A program made the translations under genes and the position numbers. The notes beneath the pieces were generated by a model, which was not told where the DNA came from, did no database searches, and saw nothing but the letters and a program-made list of their open reading frames with translations. 64,000 bases of DNA from Propionibacteriaceae bacterium UBA6122 (GTDB taxonomy: Bacteria; Actinomycetota; Actinomycetes; Propionibacteriales; Propionibacteriaceae). Below, in pieces: positions 53,186 to 61,348 of the stretch. The stretch is from positions 8,644 through 72,643 of the forward strand of contig DIVW01000001.1 in assembly GCA_002428365.1 (NCBI GenBank). Direction: 5' to 3'. Positions within the stretch are counted from its first letter, which is position 1. Each line of letters starts with the position of its first letter.

Positions 53186-54098
53186 CGTCTGGCTGGTGCC
53201 TGATGGGCTGGACGGTGACCGGGTCGATGCGGCCGCTGCCCGCATTACCGGGCTGTCCCGTAGCCGGATCGAAGAACTGGCCGAGGCCGGCCAGGTGATG
53301 GTGAACTCGCAGACTGTTTCGAAATCTCATCGGGTGCGTGCCGGTGACCTACTTGAGATGGAAATTGGCGCCGCCGCGGTGGTGGAGGTCGTCCCGCAGA
53401 TGGTGGCGGGCATCGGCATCGTCTATGACGACGCCGACATCGTCGTGGTGGACAAGCCGGCCGGCGTTGCAGCCCATCCGAGTCTCGGCTGGGATGGACC
53501 ATCGGTGGTTGAGCACCTGGCCGCGGCTGGCTTCAGAATCTCTACGTCGGGCGTGGCAGAGCGGCAGGGAGTCGTCCAGCGCCTCGACGTGGGCACCACG
53601 GGACTGATGGTGGTAGCTAAGAGCGAACCGGCCTACACCGCGCTCAAACGCGCCTTCCGCTCCCGGGAAGTAAGCAAGATTTATCACACCCTCGTGCAGG
53701 GCCTTCCTGACCCGCTGGTGGGCACGATTGACGCCCCGATCGGACGGCACCCGGGCGCGGACTACAAGATGGCCGTCGTGGGCGGTGGACGGCACAGCGT
53801 CACCCACTATGAAGTGCTGGAGGCCTTTCGCTATGTGAGCCTGCTGGAGGTGCACCTGGAGACGGGGCGAACCCACCAGATCCGGGTGCACATGCAAGCT
53901 ATTCGCCACCCTTGCGTGGGTGATCCCACTTATGGTGCCGATCCGGTGTTGGCGCGCCGACTCGGCTTGGAGCGGCAGTGGCTGCACGCTGTCCAACTCG
54001 GCTTCGTCCACCCACGTACCGGTGAAGCCGTTGAATTCCGGTCAGAGTACCCCCAAGACCTCGTCGCCGCATTGGCAACCGTACGTAGGGACTCTTAG
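53178..54098 (+). CDS. RluA/RluD-family pseudouridine synthase
   Basis: RNA-modifying enzyme of 306 residues. An N-terminal S4 RNA-binding domain (DAAAARITGLSRSRIEELAEAGQVMVN) precedes the catalytic domain with the active-site Asp in QRLDVGTTGLMVVAKS and the LETGRTHQIRVHM signature. The likely target is large-subunit rRNA, as for RluD, but the exact site cannot be told. GTG 53178 overlaps lspA. Confidence 0.92.
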   Translation: MASVWLVPDGLDGDRVDAAAARITGLSRSRIEELAEAGQVMVNSQTVSKSHRVRAGDLLEMEIGAAAVVEVVPQMVAGIGIVYDDADIVVVDKPAGVAAHPSLGWDGPSVVEHLAAAGFRISTSGVAERQGVVQRLDVGTTGLMVVAKSEPAYTALKRAFRSREVSKIYHTLVQGLPDPLVGTIDAPIGRHPGADYKMAVVGGGRHSVTHYEVLEAFRYVSLLEVHLETGRTHQIRVHMQAIRHPCVGDPTYGADPVLARRLGLERQWLHAVQLGFVHPRTGEAVEFRSEYPQDLVAALATVRRDS

Positions 54099-54120
54099 GC
54101 GCCTACCTAGGTGCGTCCAC

Positions 54121-54126
54121 TAGCCT
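54121..54126 (+). promoter_or_regulatory. -10 element for leaderless pyk (TAGCCT)
   Basis: TAGCCT ends 6 bases before GTG 54133, with no ribosome-binding site. Confidence 0.5.
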
Positions 54127-54132
54127 GTGGGC

Positions 54133-55539
54133 GTGCGTAGAGCGAAGATTGTTTGCACGATCGGTCCAGCAACCGACTCGGCAGAGAAGTTGGTGGAGCT
54201 GGTAGCGGCCGGAATGAACGTCGCCAGGCTCAACATGAGCCACGGGGATCACATCCTGCACGCCCAGCGGGTGGAGTGGATCCGGGATGCAGCCAGGGCC
54301 GCTGGGCGGCCGGTTGGCATTTTGGCCGATTTGCAGGGTCCCAAGATCCGGCTGGGGGAGTTCGAGAACGGCGCGGCTGAGTTAGTGGCCGGCCAGCAGT
54401 TCGTCATCACCATCGACGATGTGGCTGGCACTGCCGAGCGTGCGTCGACAACTTTGAAGACTCTCACCGCCGACGTGACCGCTGGCGACCAGATCCTGAT
54501 CAACGACGGCGCGATCGAGTTGGTCGCGCTGGCGGTGACTGATACCGAGGTCATCACCGAGGTGATCGTTGGTGGACGAGTATCTGATCACAAGGGCATC
54601 AACCTCCCCGGAGTGCCGGTCAGCGTGCCTGCGTTGAGCGCTAAGGACGAGCGCGACCTGCGCTGGGCGTTACGCCACGGGGTGGACATGGTCGCCTTGT
54701 CGTTCGTGCGTAGCGCTGCCGACATCGAGCCAGTCCGGCAGGTGATGGAATCGGAGGGGCGTCACGTCCCAGTGATCGCCAAGCTGGAGAAGCCTCAAGC
54801 CCTGGAAAACCTCGATGCAGTCATCGACACCTTTGATGCGTTCATGGTTGCCCGCGGTGATCTGGGGGTGGAGTTGCCGCTGGAGGACGTGCCGTCGGTG
54901 CAGAAGCGGATCATTGACGCCGCTCGGATCTGGGCCAAGCCAGTGATTGTGGCCACCCAAATGCTGGAATCGATGATCACTGCGCATCGACCCACCCGAG
55001 CTGAGGCCTCTGACGTGGCCAACGCGATTCTGGATGGTGCCGATGCCCTGATGCTGTCGGGAGAGACCGCAGTAGGCGCCTACGCGATCGAAGCCGTGGA
55101 CGTGATGTCGCGAATCATCACTCGGACTGAGGCTGAGGGTCTGGACAAGATTCGCGCTCTGGCCTGGAATCCGCACACCACCCCGGGGGTGATCTCCAAG
55201 GCCGCGGTAGAAGTAGCCGAACGGGTGAACGCGAAATATCTCGCCGCCTTCACGATTTCTGGCGACACCCCGCATCGGCTGGCCCGGCTGCGTTCGGAGG
55301 TGCCGATCATGGCCTTCACCCCGCTGCCGAAGACCGCGCAAGAACTCACCTTGTGCTGGGGCGTCCAGTCCTTCGTTACGCCTGAATACACCAACACCGA
55401 CTCCATGGTCGCCTCGGTGCAGGACGCGTTGACCACGACCGGATTCCTCAAGCGCGGTGATCGGGTAGTGATCGTGGCGGGCAACCCTGGCCGGACGATC
55501 TACCAGACGAACTCGCTGCGGGTTTACGAGATGGCCTGA
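54133..55539 (+). CDS. pyk: Pyruvate kinase
   Basis: Last step of glycolysis, phosphoenolpyruvate plus ADP to pyruvate plus ATP. The 468 residues start RRAKIVCTIGPAT, with GMNVARLNMSHG, the active-site Lys in VIAKLEKPQAL, the metal-binding MVARGDLGVELP, and TQMLESMI. GTG 54133 is preferred over GTG 54127 because it matches mycobacterial starts and the promoter spacing. Confidence 0.97.
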   Translation: MRRAKIVCTIGPATDSAEKLVELVAAGMNVARLNMSHGDHILHAQRVEWIRDAARAAGRPVGILADLQGPKIRLGEFENGAAELVAGQQFVITIDDVAGTAERASTTLKTLTADVTAGDQILINDGAIELVALAVTDTEVITEVIVGGRVSDHKGINLPGVPVSVPALSAKDERDLRWALRHGVDMVALSFVRSAADIEPVRQVMESEGRHVPVIAKLEKPQALENLDAVIDTFDAFMVARGDLGVELPLEDVPSVQKRIIDAARIWAKPVIVATQMLESMITAHRPTRAEASDVANAILDGADALMLSGETAVGAYAIEAVDVMSRIITRTEAEGLDKIRALAWNPHTTPGVISKAAVEVAERVNAKYLAAFTISGDTPHRLARLRSEVPIMAFTPLPKTAQELTLCWGVQSFVTPEYTNTDSMVASVQDALTTTGFLKRGDRVVIVAGNPGRTIYQTNSLRVYEMA

Positions 55540-55594
55540 GCCTGTTCGGAAGGTGAAAACCGTCGCGCCTTGGGTGGCTTGGCGCAATCCGCAA

Positions 55595-55600
55595 TAGAGT
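55595..55600 (+). promoter_or_regulatory. -10 element for leaderless lipase gene (TAGAGT)
   Basis: TAGAGT lies 6 bases before the ATG, with no ribosome-binding site. Confidence 0.5.
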
Positions 55601-55606
55601 TCAGGC

Positions 55607-57328
55607 ATGGCGCGAAGGGGGAAGCGCACGTTAGTTCGCGCTGCCATGGGTTTGACCAGCATGCTCGTTGGGGCGATGCTGACGCTGCGCCCGCTCTCAG
55701 CGCCCTCCCTTCTCGTCGTCAGTATCGCCATTGGGCTGGCGGTTGCAGCGTTCGCCGAGATCGTCCAGGGGACTCGAGCCGCGCCAGCGAGATGGCTGCT
55801 CGGCGGGATGTACCTCTTTGGCGCCATGATCTTGTTGATCTGGCCAGAGGTGCCGGTAATGGCCATTGGCGCGGTGGTGGGGCTGCTGCTGGTTGCCACC
55901 GGAGCCCTCGAGGTCTGGTCTGGTCTGCTTTCCCGCACCCGGTTGCCAGCGATGTTGGTAGGCGCGGCCGCCGGCGGACTCACAGTGGCCTTGGTGACGG
56001 GGGTGGTGACCGGCCTGCTCGGCGTGCTTACCGCGTTGTGGGCCGACGTGGTGCTGCTGCCGATGACCATCACTCTCGGCTTCCGGCTAATCCTGGTGGG
56101 GGCCGGCCTGCTGATTGACTTGTGGTACCCGCCCACCGGGCTGGGCGCCCCCACCGAACGTCAGCGCTTGAGCTGGCGCCTAATCGGACTCGGCCTGGCT
56201 ACGGCATTGCTGTTTGCTGGGATTGCGGCCGATCACCAACGGCCTTATCCCTCGGAGTTCTACTACCGTGACATCCCTGCGGACACCCCAGCTGGCAGTC
56301 TGCTGCGGGCTGACGCCTATGCCGAGGGCATGGTTCCGGCCGGAATGGCCATCCGGGTGCTCTATGCAACCTACGACGCCACCGGGACAGCTGTGGCGGC
56401 TAGCGCCGTGGTCTACGTCCCTTACTCAACCACTGCAGCCCAACTCCCGGTGGTCGTCTGGGCGCATTCCGAGACTGGTAGCACGCAGGGGTGCGCACCA
56501 TCGGTGATTGGCGAAGCGGCGGGCGGGTTGTCGGTGGTGCCGCAGCTTCTAGCGGCCGGTTACGCGGTGATCGCGCCGGACTATCCGGGATTAGGGACGG
56601 CCGGGGTACCCAGCTACCTGGTTGGCGTGGCTGAAGGGCGTTCGCTGCTGGACGCGGTCCGCGCCGCGGCCCAGATCCCTGGGCTTCGGCTGGGATCGGT
56701 GGCGTTGTGGGGCCATTCCCAAGGCGCTCACGCTGCGTTGTGGGCCGCGCAACTGGCTGCGGACTACGCACCAGCGGTGAAGATCGCTGGCGTCGCGGTG
56801 GACGGGCCCGTGGTCGATCCCGCTGTGCTGCTGGCCGGCAGCCCGACCAGCGATCAGGCCTCGCAGTTGTTGTATAGCTACGCCGCCAACTATCCAGAGG
56901 TGGTGGTCAGCGATTACCTCGATCCTGGCCAGCGGGCGGTCGCAACCGAAACCGCCCATCGGTGTGGCGGGGCGGGCTGGGCGATGCAGAACTGGGTCTC
57001 GGTCGCTGGGGTGAGCCAGAAGTGGCTGACCTCGCCAGCGGCAGGGCCGTTGGCGGCGCGGCTGGCCCAAAACACACCCACGACGACTTCGGCACCGCTG
57101 CTGGTGACCCAGGGTGATGCTGATCAGGTGATTGGCAGTCAGTCCACCGACGCGTGGGTCGCCCACCTGTGCCGAGCGGGTCAGTTAGTCGACTACCGAA
57201 CTTTTCCGGGGCTCGGGCATCAGAGCCCGGCCCGAGCCGATTCGCCCCAGCTTCCGGCGATTCAGGCTTGGTTGGCTGACCGATTCGTGGGCCGGACAGC
57301 ACAGACCACCTGTGGTCAGCCACGCTGA
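55607..57328 (+). CDS. HdeD-like membrane domain fused to a secretory lipase-type hydrolase
   Basis: Fusion protein of 573 residues. Residues 10 to 170 form about six membrane helices in the pattern of HdeD/DUF308 proteins, and a further helix lies near 190-208. Residues 215-573 form an alpha/beta hydrolase of the secretory lipase type with Ser371 in GHSQG, an Asp in TQGDADQVI and His in GLGHQSP, so the triad is complete. The enzyme domain is probably outside the membrane. Substrate (ester or lipid) unknown. Confidence 0.8.
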   Translation: MARRGKRTLVRAAMGLTSMLVGAMLTLRPLSAPSLLVVSIAIGLAVAAFAEIVQGTRAAPARWLLGGMYLFGAMILLIWPEVPVMAIGAVVGLLLVATGALEVWSGLLSRTRLPAMLVGAAAGGLTVALVTGVVTGLLGVLTALWADVVLLPMTITLGFRLILVGAGLLIDLWYPPTGLGAPTERQRLSWRLIGLGLATALLFAGIAADHQRPYPSEFYYRDIPADTPAGSLLRADAYAEGMVPAGMAIRVLYATYDATGTAVAASAVVYVPYSTTAAQLPVVVWAHSETGSTQGCAPSVIGEAAGGLSVVPQLLAAGYAVIAPDYPGLGTAGVPSYLVGVAEGRSLLDAVRAAAQIPGLRLGSVALWGHSQGAHAALWAAQLAADYAPAVKIAGVAVDGPVVDPAVLLAGSPTSDQASQLLYSYAANYPEVVVSDYLDPGQRAVATETAHRCGGAGWAMQNWVSVAGVSQKWLTSPAAGPLAARLAQNTPTTTSAPLLVTQGDADQVIGSQSTDAWVAHLCRAGQLVDYRTFPGLGHQSPARADSPQLPAIQAWLADRFVGRTAQTTCGQPR

Positions 57329-57342
57329 TCTGCCCGTCTTTG

Positions 57343-57367
57343 TGCCGAGGGGGAGTCGAACCTCCCC
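57343..57367 (-). repeat. Degraded copy of the tRNA-Leu 3' end (att-site remnant)
   Basis: TGCCGAGG-GGGAGTCGAACC repeats the last bases of the tRNA-Leu gene at 60065 in the same orientation, with a 2-base deletion. On the minus strand it contains the T-loop TTCGACT and the end CTCGGCA. No matching acceptor 5' half or D-arm lies nearby, so it is not a working tRNA. It is placed as expected for the distal attachment site of an element integrated at the tRNA 3' end. Confidence 0.65.
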
Positions 57368-57413
57368 GGGCTAAGGAACCCTCGCTACGTCCGCCTTGGT
57401 TGGCGCGTATTCA

Positions 57414-58673
57414 CTAGCGCGGCTGGACTCGGTGGCAGGTACCCGCCCGGGCGGCAGCGGGCTGATCTTGAGGGCTGGTGAGATCCGGGTGTAGGACGGA
57501 ATCTTGATCGCGAGTCTGGAGAGAGTCTGCCAGCTTCGTGCCGGGCTCCGAGCAGAGACCAACGCGATTGCGACCGCCAGCCTTGGCTGAATACAGCGCC
57601 CTGTCTGCGGTGGCGATTAGCTCGTCGGTGGTTCGGCCATGGCGGGGGAAGGCGGCAACGCCGAACGAGGCCGTGACCGTGATCTGCGATTCGCCATAGC
57701 TGACGTGGGCAGCTTCAATCGTGCGTCGCAACTCTTCGGCGCGCTCGATAGCTCCTTCTTCGGTCATCCCCGGAAGGATTAGCAGAAACTCCTCGCCGCC
57801 GTAGCGGCAAGTGATGTCGCTGGCGCGCGCATTACGCTCCAGCAGCGATCCGAAGACCCGAAGTACCTCGTCACCGGCAAGATGCCCAAAGCGGTCGTTG
57901 ACCGCTTTGAAGTGATCAAGGTCGCCCATGATCACGCCAACCGGATGCCCCGTACGCTCAGCAAGGAGCAGTTCGCGCCGGAGACTCTCCTCGAGGAATC
58001 TACGGTTGTAGAGGCCGGTCAGTGCGTCGTGGAAGGACAGTTCGCGGAGCTCTTCCTGCAAGACCTGGACCGCACGCTCGGCGCGGGTGCGTTCGGAGAT
58101 ATCCATGAGCAGGCTAATGAGGAGAGGCCTCTCGCCGACATGCATCACGCTGCTGTGGCACTCGACATCTATGGCTTCGCCATTCTTGCGCAGCCCGCGG
58201 AAGACGTATTGGAGATGGTTGGCCTCGCCAGCCAAACGCTTCTGAATTTTCGCGGCGACGAGCGCGCGATCGCCTTCAACTACCGTTTGGAGGGGACCCA
58301 TTCCTCGGATTTCAGCTGAGCTGTAGCCGAAGATCTCGTCGAACTTGGCGTTGGAGTAGCTGAACTTGCCGTCCTCGATGAGGACGATACCGACCAGGGA
58401 TTGACTCACTAACCCGCGGAATCTCGCCTCAGACTCGCGTAGGGCACGATTGATCTTCTCGTTCTCACGTAGAGCCGCTTCCAACTCTGCCGTACGGCGG
58501 CGCACCTGCTCCTCCAGCATGATTGTTGTTTGGAAGATGCTGAAGTCGGAGGCCTGGGCGCCGGTGTTGCGTTCAGCGCGATCCATCAACGCCTGGATGA
58601 TCTTGTTCAGGCGGACGGACTCCGCCGCCCACGCGGGCTGAGCCGGGGCAAGTGGGGACCCGGGTTCAGTCAT
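57414..58673 (-). CDS. PAS-GGDEF diguanylate cyclase
   Basis: Predicted cytosolic c-di-GMP synthase of 419 residues. A coiled coil (about 45-85) leads to a PAS domain (about 83-193) and a GGDEF domain (about 212-373). The active-site motif is GGEEF at 292-296, with DALTGLYNRR before it. An intact inhibitory site RASD (283-286) lies five residues upstream, so product inhibition is expected. The last 45 or so residues are low-complexity. It overlaps the FIST gene by 8 bases, so the two proteins probably form one sensor pathway. Confidence 0.93.
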   Translation of the reverse strand: MTEPGSPLAPAQPAWAAESVRLNKIIQALMDRAERNTGAQASDFSIFQTTIMLEEQVRRRTAELEAALRENEKINRALRESEARFRGLVSQSLVGIVLIEDGKFSYSNAKFDEIFGYSSAEIRGMGPLQTVVEGDRALVAAKIQKRLAGEANHLQYVFRGLRKNGEAIDVECHSSVMHVGERPLLISLLMDISERTRAERAVQVLQEELRELSFHDALTGLYNRRFLEESLRRELLLAERTGHPVGVIMGDLDHFKAVNDRFGHLAGDEVLRVFGSLLERNARASDITCRYGGEEFLLILPGMTEEGAIERAEELRRTIEAAHVSYGESQITVTASFGVAAFPRHGRTTDELIATADRALYSAKAGGRNRVGLCSEPGTKLADSLQTRDQDSVLHPDLTSPQDQPAAARAGTCHRVQPR

Positions 58674-59832
58674 CGGCGAGATCGCCGATCGCGATGCCGG
58701 TGAGGGTCTGGTTCACATGCACGCCGAGGTGCTGCTCGCCATAGCTGCTGAAACCGACGACATTGTTTTCGTGGAGTACCTTGGCAACGCGATCGATCAG
58801 TCCGCGCTGAGTCATCTCCAGCTTCCGCAGGATGCAGTCGCAACCAATCACCAGTTGCGGCTGGCCGATCGCCCCACGTATCTCGGCAAACGCCTCTTCG
58901 AGATTCCCCACCAGATCCACGCCGCGAGCCCCCCGCAAGACAAGACCCTCCTCGATAGCGCAGAAGAAGGTCAGGCCGCCGTCCGGGTTGACCTTCTGAA
59001 TCGAGCGAACGTAGTTCGTGCCATCGATTACCACCACTATCGGCTGCTCCGCAAAGCGGCTGGGGTCAAGACTCTCTACGCCCATCCCAAGGACTTCAGC
59101 GTATCTCCCGGCCGCGGGCCAGCCATCGATCTCATTGACGATCCTGTGCGCGGCATCCGCGACCGTGACCACGAAACGCTGGTCCGTGGGGACGAAATGC
59201 TGGGTCTTGAAGATCCTGAAGGGCGCGGGAGTGGTGACCACTGCCAGGACGGCACTATCGGTGTGGAAGCTCCCGTCCGAATACACGTGCGTTCTGCCAA
59301 AACTCAGGCCATCGCCGGCCGAGCCTCCCACCAACGGAATTCTCCCGAGGGCATTCTGCAGGGCGCGAGTCACTGGCTCTTCGCGCACGGACAACCCATC
59401 GATCAGGAGAAATGCGAAACTGTTGCTCTCCTCGGCTTGCGGTTCCAGGGTTTCCAGCCGTTGCATGAGATCCTGCGCTAGGGAGCTCGCCTGGATAGAT
59501 TCGAATGTTTGCAATCCATCGATCCGGCCACACGCAGCAGTAAAGCTCTCCTGGGGGAAGCTTGCTCCGGAGATTGTGTGGTCGCGGTAGCCCTTGGGCC
59601 CGATTTCGCCTGCGGTTGTGCAGCCAATGACCTGAACGCCCGAAAAGAGACGCCGCATCTCTGAAGCCAACGTGTCGAGATCATAATCAACAGAGCAGAA
59701 GAAGATCACCAACGCCATCTGCGGCTGCGCGACGGCGGCGTGAAACTCGCGTGCGGCAGCACTCGCGTCAGTTGCACACGATTGCGCGCTACGAATGCGG
59801 CCGGTGTCCATGAGGACCCTTCCTTCTGCCAA
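58666..59832 (-). CDS. FIST domain sensory protein
   Basis: Predicted cytosolic sensor of 388 residues with an N-terminal FIST domain (VQVIGCTTAGEIGPKGY, FLLIDGLS, PLVGGSAGDGLSF) and a C-terminal FIST_C domain (GCDCILRKLEMTQ, NNVVGFSSYGEQ). FIST domains are thought to bind small ligands such as amino acids and are often linked to signalling outputs. The ATG is preceded by AAGGAAGGG. Coupled by overlap to the diguanylate cyclase gene, which suggests the ligand signal is passed to c-di-GMP synthesis. Confidence 0.9.
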   Translation of the reverse strand: MAEGRVLMDTGRIRSAQSCATDASAAAREFHAAVAQPQMALVIFFCSVDYDLDTLASEMRRLFSGVQVIGCTTAGEIGPKGYRDHTISGASFPQESFTAACGRIDGLQTFESIQASSLAQDLMQRLETLEPQAEESNSFAFLLIDGLSVREEPVTRALQNALGRIPLVGGSAGDGLSFGRTHVYSDGSFHTDSAVLAVVTTPAPFRIFKTQHFVPTDQRFVVTVADAAHRIVNEIDGWPAAGRYAEVLGMGVESLDPSRFAEQPIVVVIDGTNYVRSIQKVNPDGGLTFFCAIEEGLVLRGARGVDLVGNLEEAFAEIRGAIGQPQLVIGCDCILRKLEMTQRGLIDRVAKVLHENNVVGFSSYGEQHLGVHVNQTLTGIAIGDLADD

Positions 59833-60064
59833 TCCTGCATCCGTGATGCCTACGGCACCGACTCAAGTTGGTCGGCGTGCACCGACCTTCTTGGGACTGG
59901 CGGACCCGGAACGAGCTACTCAAAGCTAGCTGTGTGCAACGTCCGGCCGACAGTCCCCCTTGGAGCGACCCCCATACCGGGTGTGTCGACGTTTGCCGGT
60001 AGGCGCGACGCACCGCGATTGGCCAGCGCAGCGGTATCCCTAGTTAAACGCCAGGTCCGATGAG
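59833..60064. other. Gene-free region between FIST gene and tRNA-Leu
   Basis: This 232-base stretch should carry the promoter of the FIST-GGDEF pair. I see no convincing gene, promoter or repeat in it. Confidence 0.5.
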
Positions 60065-60147
60065 TGCCGAGGAGGGGAGTCGAACCCCTACGCCCTAATG
60101 GGCAGACGGGTTTGAGCCGTCCGCGTATACCATTCCGCCACCCCGGC
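60065..60147 (-). tRNA. tRNA-Leu (anticodon CAA)
   Basis: On the minus strand the 83 bases fold as a class II tRNA. The acceptor stem GCCGGGG pairs with CCTCGGC (one G-T), with discriminator A. The D-arm is GCG/CGC, the anticodon stem GACGG/CCGTC carries loop CTCAAAC with anticodon CAA, the variable arm is long (GCCCATTAGGGC), and the T-arm is AGGGG-TTCGACT-CCCCT. CCA is not encoded. It reads UUG codons. Its 3' end adjoins the FIST-GGDEF island. Confidence 0.96.
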
Positions 60148-60198
60148 AGGGGCCTCGACGATTCTGCCACAACTTGGCACCGAAGGACGCACGCACGG

Positions 60199-60204
60199 TA
60201 CCCT
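60199..60204 (+). promoter_or_regulatory. -10 element before the ANTAR regulator (TACCCT)
   Basis: TACCCT lies 44 bases before ATG 60249, giving a short leader that contains the ribosome-binding site AGGAAAG. Confidence 0.4.
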
Positions 60205-60248
60205 CAACACGCACCACCTACGACGAGATGCCCGTCAGGAAAGTGATC

Positions 60249-60881
60249 ATGGTAGACGCTCCCGAGAAGACCCCGTCCGAAAAGGGCCTGCGGGTCCTGG
60301 TCGCCGAAGATGAAGCGGTGATTCGGTTGGATTTGGTCGAACTCCTCACCGAGGAGGGCTACCAGGTGATCGCTGAGGCCTCTGATGGCGAAGAGGCGCT
60401 GCGGCTGGCGCGCGAGCTCACTCCAGACCTGGTGGTGATGGACGTAAAAATGCCCAAGATGGACGGCATCACCGCAGCAGCTCAGATCGCTGAAGAGCGA
60501 ATCGCTCCAGTCGTGATGCTGACGGCCTTCAGCCAGCGGGAACTTGTGGAACGAGCCAGAGATGCCGGCGCGATGGCCTACGTGGTCAAGCCCTTCGACA
60601 GCTCAGATGTGGTGCCGGCCATCGAGATCGCGATTGGCCGGTTCGCCGAAATTCGGGCCGTCGAGGCTGAGGTGGCCGACCTGGAAGAGCGGTTCGCATC
60701 GCGGAAGGCCGTCGACCAGGCCAAGGGGTTGTTGCAGGAGGGGCTCGGACTGACTGAGCCCGAGGCGTTCCGGTGGATCCAGAAGACCGCGATGGACCTG
60801 CGCAAGTCGATGCGCGAGGTTGCCGAAGGCGTCATTGAGCATTCCAAGGGTGGCGGCAAAGGCCGTCCGCTCAAGAAGTAG
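60249..60881 (+). CDS. ANTAR-domain response regulator (PdtaR-like)
   Basis: Response regulator that binds RNA to allow antitermination. The 210 residues contain a receiver domain (LRVLVAEDEAVIRLDLVELL, phosphoacceptor D65 in VVMDVKMP, conserved Thr in MLTAF, Lys in VVKPF), a linker coiled coil, and a C-terminal ANTAR domain (about 150-200, AKGLLQEGLGLTEPEAFRWIQ). It closely resembles mycobacterial PdtaR (Rv1626) and has the same neighbourhood, upstream of polA. The partner kinase is not in the window. ATG 60249 is preferred over ATG 60228. Confidence 0.92.
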   Translation: MVDAPEKTPSEKGLRVLVAEDEAVIRLDLVELLTEEGYQVIAEASDGEEALRLARELTPDLVVMDVKMPKMDGITAAAQIAEERIAPVVMLTAFSQRELVERARDAGAMAYVVKPFDSSDVVPAIEIAIGRFAEIRAVEAEVADLEERFASRKAVDQAKGLLQEGLGLTEPEAFRWIQKTAMDLRKSMREVAEGVIEHSKGGGKGRPLKK

Positions 60882-61287
60882 CTGAATCGGGCCGGGCGCG
60901 GCGAAGAAAGACGGTGATTCGGGCCGCGCATACTTGCGTCCCGTTGTCGGCGACCAGCGCCACATCGTAGGTGGCCAAGGTGCCGCCAATCCGGATGGCC
61001 GTAGCCGTCCCGGTGATCCAACCCTCGGTGACGCTGCGCAAGTGGGTCGCGTTGATGTCGACGCCGGTCACCGCACCGCTGGGGCCGACTTCGGCTGCCG
61101 CGGCCAGGGAGGCCAGGCTTTCGGCCAGGACGCAGGACGCGCCGCCATGCCACAGCCCGAAGGGCTGAGTATTACCGGCGACCGGGCAGCGGGCCACGGC
61201 GCGGGTCGGAGTGATTTCGATCCACTCCGTGCCCATCTTGTCGTCCAATGGGCTGCGTAAGCCTTCGAACCAATCGGGAACGTTCAC
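60871..61287 (-). CDS. Hotdog-fold thioesterase (PaaI-like)
   Basis: Predicted acyl-CoA thioesterase of 138 residues. The helix motif LWHGGASCVLAESLASLAA carries the HGG signature, followed by GVDINATHLRSVTEG, typical of PaaI/YbgC-like hotdog enzymes. The substrate is unknown. GTG 61287 is chosen as the start of VPDWFEGL-type homologues. It converges on the ANTAR gene, overlapping it by 11 bases, and diverges from polA. Confidence 0.85.
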   Translation of the reverse strand: MNVPDWFEGLRSPLDDKMGTEWIEITPTRAVARCPVAGNTQPFGLWHGGASCVLAESLASLAAAAEVGPSGAVTGVDINATHLRSVTEGWITGTATAIRIGGTLATYDVALVADNGTQVCAARITVFLRRARPDSATS

Positions 61288-61334
61288 TCGCCAACCTTGG
61301 CACACCCCAGGGCGTCGTGGTCAGTCGTCCCCGG

Positions 61335-61340
61335 TAGAGT
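61335..61340 (+). promoter_or_regulatory. -10 element before polA (TAGAGT)
   Basis: TAGAGT lies 8 bases before GTG 61349, with no ribosome-binding site; a nearly leaderless mRNA is expected. Confidence 0.45.
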
Positions 61341-61348
61341 TCCGGTCT

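Larger units (their letters stand above)
57343..60064. mobile_element. Small genomic island beside tRNA-Leu (remnant)
   Basis: A 2.7-kb segment lies between the tRNA-Leu 3' end and its degraded repeat. It holds only the FIST and PAS-GGDEF genes. Hand counts give 30 of 60 G+C at 59461-59520 and 29 of 60 at 59641-59700, against 42 of 60 at 56761-56820. Its first gene uses a strong ribosome-binding site instead of the leaderless start seen nearby. No integrase is present, so the island would be a decayed or in-trans-mobilised element. Confidence 0.45.

Noticed and set aside
54670..56154. Reading frame of 494 residues antisense to pyk and the lipase fusion
   Set aside because: It crosses two real genes and their spacer and has no recognisable domain.
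57343..57420. A second tRNA-Leu gene on the minus strand
   Set aside because: Only the T-arm and acceptor 3' part are recognisable, the stem has a deletion, and no 5' acceptor half or D-arm pairs with it.
57414..60064. Integrase or recombinase in the tRNA-Leu island
   Set aside because: Only the FIST and PAS-GGDEF genes are present; no tyrosine or serine recombinase frame is seen.
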